DNA of 64,000 nt from Olivibacter jilunii (GTDB taxonomy: Bacteria; Bacteroidota; Bacteroidia; Sphingobacteriales; Sphingobacteriaceae), in NCBI RefSeq assembly GCF_900607235.1, contig NZ_LR027859.1:1-64000 (forward strand), written 5' to 3'. Both the position numbers and the translations under genes were made by a program. The notes beneath the pieces were generated by a model. The model ran no database searches, was not told the DNA's origin, and saw nothing but the letters and a program-made list of their open reading frames with translations. Below, piece after piece: positions 60,397 to 64,000 of this stretch; the stretch's first letter is position 1; each line of letters begins with the position of its first letter.

Positions 60397-60609
60397 TTAG
60401 GCCTTTTCTGCCTTATATCCCGCTTGATCCAGTGCAGACATTACCTTCTGACCGTCTAGCGATTCGTCGCCTTGAACGGTTAGTATTTTGTCTGGATCAG
60501 TGATGTCAACCTCCCATTTTTTAACTTCTGAGAGGTTATTCAAAAAAGGGGTAACAGTCTCTATACAGCCGCCGCATTTGATGTTTGTTTTGAACTTTAA
60601 TGTTTCCAT
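60397..60609 (-). CDS. CopZ-like HMA copper chaperone
   Basis: 70 aa: METLKFKTNIKCGGCIETVT with the CGGC loop, KKWEVDITDPDKILTVQGDE and VMSALDQAGYKAEKA. A minimal HMA domain, related to the 77-aa protein at 37541. It is cytosolic and should carry Cu(I). It lies after the hydrolase gene, 43 bp downstream, and before a strong terminator. Confidence 0.93.
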   Translation of the reverse strand: METLKFKTNIKCGGCIETVTPFLNNLSEVKKWEVDITDPDKILTVQGDESLDGQKVMSALDQAGYKAEKA

Positions 60610-60652
60610 GATATTTACCGAAAAATAATAGAAAATGTGGGTTTAACTTGTA

Positions 60653-61522
60653 TTAGTCTTTATGTAAAATTTTCTCAGACGGCAGATCATTTATAAATTG
60701 TTTTATACACGGCGCCAAGAACTTTGAGAAATCATTGATCGTTCGAATATCGCTTGAAAGTGATGTCGTCGAAAGCTGTGCATTAACCAAAAGTTTTACT
60801 AAATTTTTGGCTAGTGCCGCAGGATGTCTATCATCATCCCCGGGTATTATAAATGTTGGAATGGCAATATCTTTTAATTCTTTATAACTATGAAAAGCCC
60901 GATCGTATACTATTGCCGCCGCCGCCGCAATACTTGCCGGTTCCGAACGGGGAATGGCATCTTTCACCATATCTCCGATCACAGGTGACAAATTCTTAAG
61001 AATAGGTTCCCAGGCAGCCTCCAGGCCATGACTTAGGACTCGAGTGGCAAACGCTTCCAACAGTTCAATTTCTTTCGCTTTCGCGTCATCGTCTTCAATT
61101 TCTTCAATACTGATAAGAATCAATGCACATAACCTTTCAGGAAAAGTCATTGCCGATTTGAGGGCAATCGTCGTTCCTATTCCAGCGCCTCCCAAGATTA
61201 TTGAAGGCACTTGTAAATAATCGATTAAGTCCCTGATATCCTCCACATATCGATTCCATGTATATGAGTTCCTATCATAACAAATTGACTTTCCGTATCC
61301 TCTTAAGTCTGGCAAAATAACGGAATGTCTGCTAGACAGAGCTTTTGCTAAAGGAATGAGACTTTGATGATCCGGGCCACCTCCGTGCAACAACATGATA
61401 ATTGAGTTTGCGTTTTTTTTGATTGCGCCAATAGAAGTCGCATAAAGGAGTCGGCCATCACTGCTTTGAAAGCAAAATCCCTGTATTTCATTATTGGTTG
61501 ATCGTATCAGCTGATTTTCCAT
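60653..61522 (-). CDS. Alpha/beta-hydrolase-fold protein lacking the usual nucleophile
   Basis: 289 aa. HGG oxyanion loop in SIIMLLHGGGPDHQSLIPLA, strand-helix HSVILPDLRGYGKS and the acid-region FIIPGDDDRHPAAL fit alpha/beta hydrolases. The nucleophile elbow, normally GxSxG, reads GGAGIGTTIALK, with Ala at the Ser position, and no GH-type catalytic His is seen near the end. It may be a non-catalytic member or a decayed gene with an intact frame. It sits in a copper operon between the truncated copA and the HMA gene. Confidence 0.8.
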   Translation of the reverse strand: MENQLIRSTNNEIQGFCFQSSDGRLLYATSIGAIKKNANSIIMLLHGGGPDHQSLIPLAKALSSRHSVILPDLRGYGKSICYDRNSYTWNRYVEDIRDLIDYLQVPSIILGGAGIGTTIALKSAMTFPERLCALILISIEEIEDDDAKAKEIELLEAFATRVLSHGLEAAWEPILKNLSPVIGDMVKDAIPRSEPASIAAAAAIVYDRAFHSYKELKDIAIPTFIIPGDDDRHPAALAKNLVKLLVNAQLSTTSLSSDIRTINDFSKFLAPCIKQFINDLPSEKILHKD

Positions 61523-61537
61523 CTTGCCTATTTTTTG

Positions 61538-62263
61538 TCATTTTAAACGAATACTGTTACTAACAACAGAAACAGAACTTAGGGTCATCGCGGCACCTGC
61601 AATAATTGGATTCAACAGAAATCCGTTGATCGGGTATAGAATCCCTGCCGCAATAGGAATTCCAATTAGGTTATATATGAACGGCCAGAAAAGATTCTGT
61701 CTGATCGTTTTAACCGTTTGCCTCGAAAGACACAGGGTTTTGTAAACCTGCTGTAAATCAAACGATACCAAAGTTATTTTTGCTGCGTCAATTGTATCCG
61801 AGTTAGCTTCCCCATGCTTAGCTTGCTTGTATGCATTGATAAAAAAGCTTTTCCCGAAGATAAACAGTACAAGAGTTGCCAATACACAAGACATGTCCGT
61901 TAGGAACATTCCGAGAATGACAATGGGAATAGTTAGAATAGAAGTGGCAATAATTCTGGATTTTAATGCTTTATAATGGATTTTTTGCACCTCTAGTACT
62001 TCTTTACCCTTTTCCGTATCCAAAATTAAGTCATAACCGATAGATTGCAATACTTCCTTGAATTTATTTAACTGAACTGCAATAGAGTCAAATACAACCT
62101 TTACGGTTTGGGTAGCATAGTTCACTTCAGCATTATGCACTCCGAATATCGATTTAATCATAGATTCTACGCTTACACCGCAAGCTGCAAAGGTCACTCC
62201 CAGGACAGGGAGCGACGCGGTTTCTATATTTTCTTTGCTTAACATTTCCTTCGATTTTGACAT
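61538..62263 (-). CDS. Internally deleted CopA-like protein
   Basis: 241 aa. HMA-like domain (ASLPVLGVTFAACGVSVESM, with FAAC instead of CxxC), two membrane helices, then from about GEANSDT an in-frame join to the last part of a P-type ATPase (AAKITLVSFDLQQVYKTLCL, TIRQNLFWPFIYNLIGIPIA, ILYPINGFLLNPIIAGAAMT). The actuator domain, CPC, DKTGT, N domain and P domain are gone, so it cannot pump. The frame is intact across the deletion. Start ATG at 62263; open frame to 62380. A pseudogene or a minimal membrane copper protein. Confidence 0.85.
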   Translation of the reverse strand: MSKSKEMLSKENIETASLPVLGVTFAACGVSVESMIKSIFGVHNAEVNYATQTVKVVFDSIAVQLNKFKEVLQSIGYDLILDTEKGKEVLEVQKIHYKALKSRIIATSILTIPIVILGMFLTDMSCVLATLVLFIFGKSFFINAYKQAKHGEANSDTIDAAKITLVSFDLQQVYKTLCLSRQTVKTIRQNLFWPFIYNLIGIPIAAGILYPINGFLLNPIIAGAAMTLSSVSVVSNSIRLK

Positions 62264-62388
62264 TACAAGGGTAAGTAGGGACCTTGTCCGATACTTTACA
62301 TGATTTCGATAAAAGTTTACATAATTTTTAATTAAAAAAGTGATGCCTTTTAAAAAGGCACCACTTGGACTAATCTCCACACTAAAAA

Positions 62389-64000
62389 CTAAAATCGTAC
62401 CAATAGACCTCCTCCCCAGCGATACCTTGAATCGTAGCCAGCTGAGATTGATAACTTCTTTGCAAGCATATATTCAATGTCCAAATGATATTCTTTATCT
62501 GTATTTGCACGCCAGTTAAAGAACATTCGTGGAAGTAGCCATTGCTCTCCCTCAAGTTCAGCCCTTACACGCCCCTTCATATTCACACTTACATCTGCTT
62601 CAATAAAAAATGGTAACGTATACCTGAAACCGAGAACCGGGAGTTCATAATCCTGTTCAAAGGTTTGTCTACCGTTAAATACGTTATAGTATTTTTGCTG
62701 TAAGCCCCGAAATCCGATATAAGGCCTCAACCAATCATTCAGATACCTTTCATATGACACTTCGGCTTCATACTGACCGCCATAGTTTGCATTTGCTTCT
62801 AGACGAAAAGCGTTTCGCGAATTAAAGTAGTTGGCCTGTAATTCACTCATATGGCTTTTGGCAGCAAAATTTCCGTAAAAAAACCACTGTCTATCTTCCT
62901 TAAATAAATTCTTGAGAGGTGCTGTAGCCAACGCAGTGTCACGCTTGCTTCCTTCATAATGCACGATGCGTGCCATGCCGCTCATCATATGATATAAGAT
63001 ATGACAATGAAAGAACCAGTCTTTATCCTCATCCGCAGCAAACTCGATGGTAACGCTGGTCATTGGTGGAACATCAACTGTATGTTTAAGTGGGGAGTAG
63101 TCCCCGTTTTTATTCAGAACCCTGAAAAAGTGGCCATGCAAATGCATGGGGTGATTCATCATCGTGGTATTCTCCAAAGTGAACTGTACAACTTCACCCT
63201 TCTTCACGTTGATCATATCGGCTTCCGATAGTACTTTTTTATTGATTGACCACACGTAGCGGTACATATTGCCTGTCAGCGTAAGATGATAATTCTTTTT
63301 TGTACGAGCAGGATCAAAAGTGGTTTTTTCCAAGGCCTTCAGCATGTCGTAATTAAATACTACATCTGCCATTGAATCCTGTCCGATTTGGTGATCAGCC
63401 ATTTCATCGTGCATGGAATGATCCATGTTTTTTTCGTTATGCTCCTTCGTTTCCCTATGCTGTCCATATGCTTTATGGTCGGCACTGTCCTGTTCCAACT
63501 TCATTTTCGCCATATCGTTGCTCTCCATATTGTGTCCACCGTGATCCTGTTTTTGTAAGGAATCCAGTATCTTCTCCCCGTCATCCATCTTCATATCATG
63601 AGCGGGGTACTGATTGTCGGATTGGGACTGTTTTTCCTGAGAAACTTTTTTAGGCGCCTTGTTTTTTTCTTCCATACCACCCATGTCCATTCCGTCCATA
63701 TCGGTGTTTTCCGTCGCCCCATGATTCATGCCGTTCATTTTCATTCGTCCTGGAAAATTTACGGTCATATCCATCATCATTTTGTTCATGTTCCATACAT
63801 CCGGCTTAGAAATGTCTCTTGCCATTACCTTCTCACCAGAGCCGATAAACACAGAAGTAGAACCGGAAATATCCTGTGGGGTAGCCCGCAATTCATAGGC
63901 ACCGTCGGATGGTACGGTGATCAGGAAATCATAGGTTTCCGCCGTTCCGATCAATATCCTATCAATAGATATTGGGCTAACATCTAAGCCGTCTGCCGCT
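62389..64000 (-). CDS. Multicopper oxidase fused to a CopB/PcoB-like outer-membrane domain (partial)
   Basis: The last 537 codons; the start lies beyond the window. Cupredoxin part: IGTAETYDFLITVPSDGAYE, a Met/His-rich segment (about 63355-63810) and C-terminal copper sites HPMHLHGHFF and WFFHCHILYHMMSGM (T1/T2/T3 ligands). It continues into a beta-barrel-like tail (YGGQYEAEVSYERYLNDWLR, PFFIEADVSVNMKGRVRAEL, GYDSRYRWGGGLLVRF), like PcoB/CopB. This is a CopA-CopB-type fusion for Cu(I) oxidation at the cell envelope. Downstream is the truncated copA. Confidence 0.9.
   Translation of the reverse strand, partial: AADGLDVSPISIDRILIGTAETYDFLITVPSDGAYELRATPQDISGSTSVFIGSGEKVMARDISKPDVWNMNKMMMDMTVNFPGRMKMNGMNHGATENTDMDGMDMGGMEEKNKAPKKVSQEKQSQSDNQYPAHDMKMDDGEKILDSLQKQDHGGHNMESNDMAKMKLEQDSADHKAYGQHRETKEHNEKNMDHSMHDEMADHQIGQDSMADVVFNYDMLKALEKTTFDPARTKKNYHLTLTGNMYRYVWSINKKVLSEADMINVKKGEVVQFTLENTTMMNHPMHLHGHFFRVLNKNGDYSPLKHTVDVPPMTSVTIEFAADEDKDWFFHCHILYHMMSGMARIVHYEGSKRDTALATAPLKNLFKEDRQWFFYGNFAAKSHMSELQANYFNSRNAFRLEANANYGGQYEAEVSYERYLNDWLRPYIGFRGLQQKYYNVFNGRQTFEQDYELPVLGFRYTLPFFIEADVSVNMKGRVRAELEGEQWLLPRMFFNWRANTDKEYHLDIEYMLAKKLSISAGYDSRYRWGGGLLVRF

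Noticed and set aside
62263-62400. Copper box upstream of the truncated copA (GTTTACATAATTTTTAATTA region)
   Set aside because: The spacing within the box is wrong by two bases and no -7 element is at the right distance on the minus strand.
1-64000. tRNA, rRNA, CRISPR array or integrase gene
   Set aside because: None of the visible sequences has the expected conserved bases, repeat periodicity or tyrosine/serine recombinase motifs; the ICE ends must lie outside the window.

Overview
The window looks like most of an integrative and conjugative element (ICE) from a Bacteroidota genome, probably Sphingobacteriaceae (Sphingobacterium/Pedobacter type). The family evidence is the Bacteroidetes-type tra genes (traE to traM), rteC, mobA/mobB/mobC, SusC/SusD genes and promoters with the Bacteroidetes -7 element (nnTTTG) instead of sigma70 boxes. 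I see no rRNA, tRNA, CRISPR array, integrase or att site.

Layout. (1) 1-13.2 kb, minus strand: transfer operon (traE, traF, traG/VirB4, three traI-like genes, traJ, traK, a small traL-position gene, traM) followed by ICE housekeeping genes (DUF932, an H1-like basic protein, a lipoprotein). traN is not found at its usual place after traM. (2) 13.3-19.4 kb: control region with rteC, an XRE regulator divergent from a small RNA-polymerase-alpha-CTD-like protein across three 14-bp repeats, and a five-gene operon: a 42-residue peptide, an LpxL-like acyltransferase, a LytS-type kinase, a LytTR regulator and an unknown 401-aa protein. (3) 19.8-21.6 kb: decayed gene fragments. (4) 21.8-38.8 kb, plus strand: copper cargo with CopA, azurin, HMA-domain proteins, CxxC-AraC regulators, an RND pump with its TolC, and an MFS exporter. 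(5) 38.8-42.4 kb: scar of a deleted cusAB and multicopper-oxidase locus, then an intact TonB receptor and a Cys-rich protein under a 28-bp perfect palindrome. (6) 42.5-44.5 kb: VapBC-like toxin-antitoxin pair and three tandem XRE genes. (7) 44.6-53.6 kb: SusC/SusD, a thioredoxin/DUF3738 protein, a DUF6520-type peptide, MauE and a Crp/Fnr regulator. (8) 53.7-57.6 kb: mobC, mobB, mobA and a strongly structured oriT candidate. (9) 58.2-64 kb, minus strand: second copper island with a four-helix Csp protein, DUF305, a third CxxC-AraC regulator, CopZ-like HMA, an internally deleted CopA and a multicopper oxidase fused to an outer-membrane domain, cut by the window end.

The two strongest new signals are regulatory. 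First, seven promoters in the copper cargo share a box RGTAAAWWTYAYAAAT whose first G lies 59 or 60 bp upstream of the TTTG of the -7 element, with a second element ATWWCRTAW at a fixed place near -33. This looks like one activator regulon, probably run by the AraC proteins that carry an N-terminal CxxC metal site. Second, the peptide/acyltransferase/LytS/LytTR operon has the layout of a peptide (perhaps acylated-peptide) signalling system placed beside rteC, where a two-component system controls excision and transfer in CTnDOT-like elements. All functions are assigned by reading the sequence; no database search was run.
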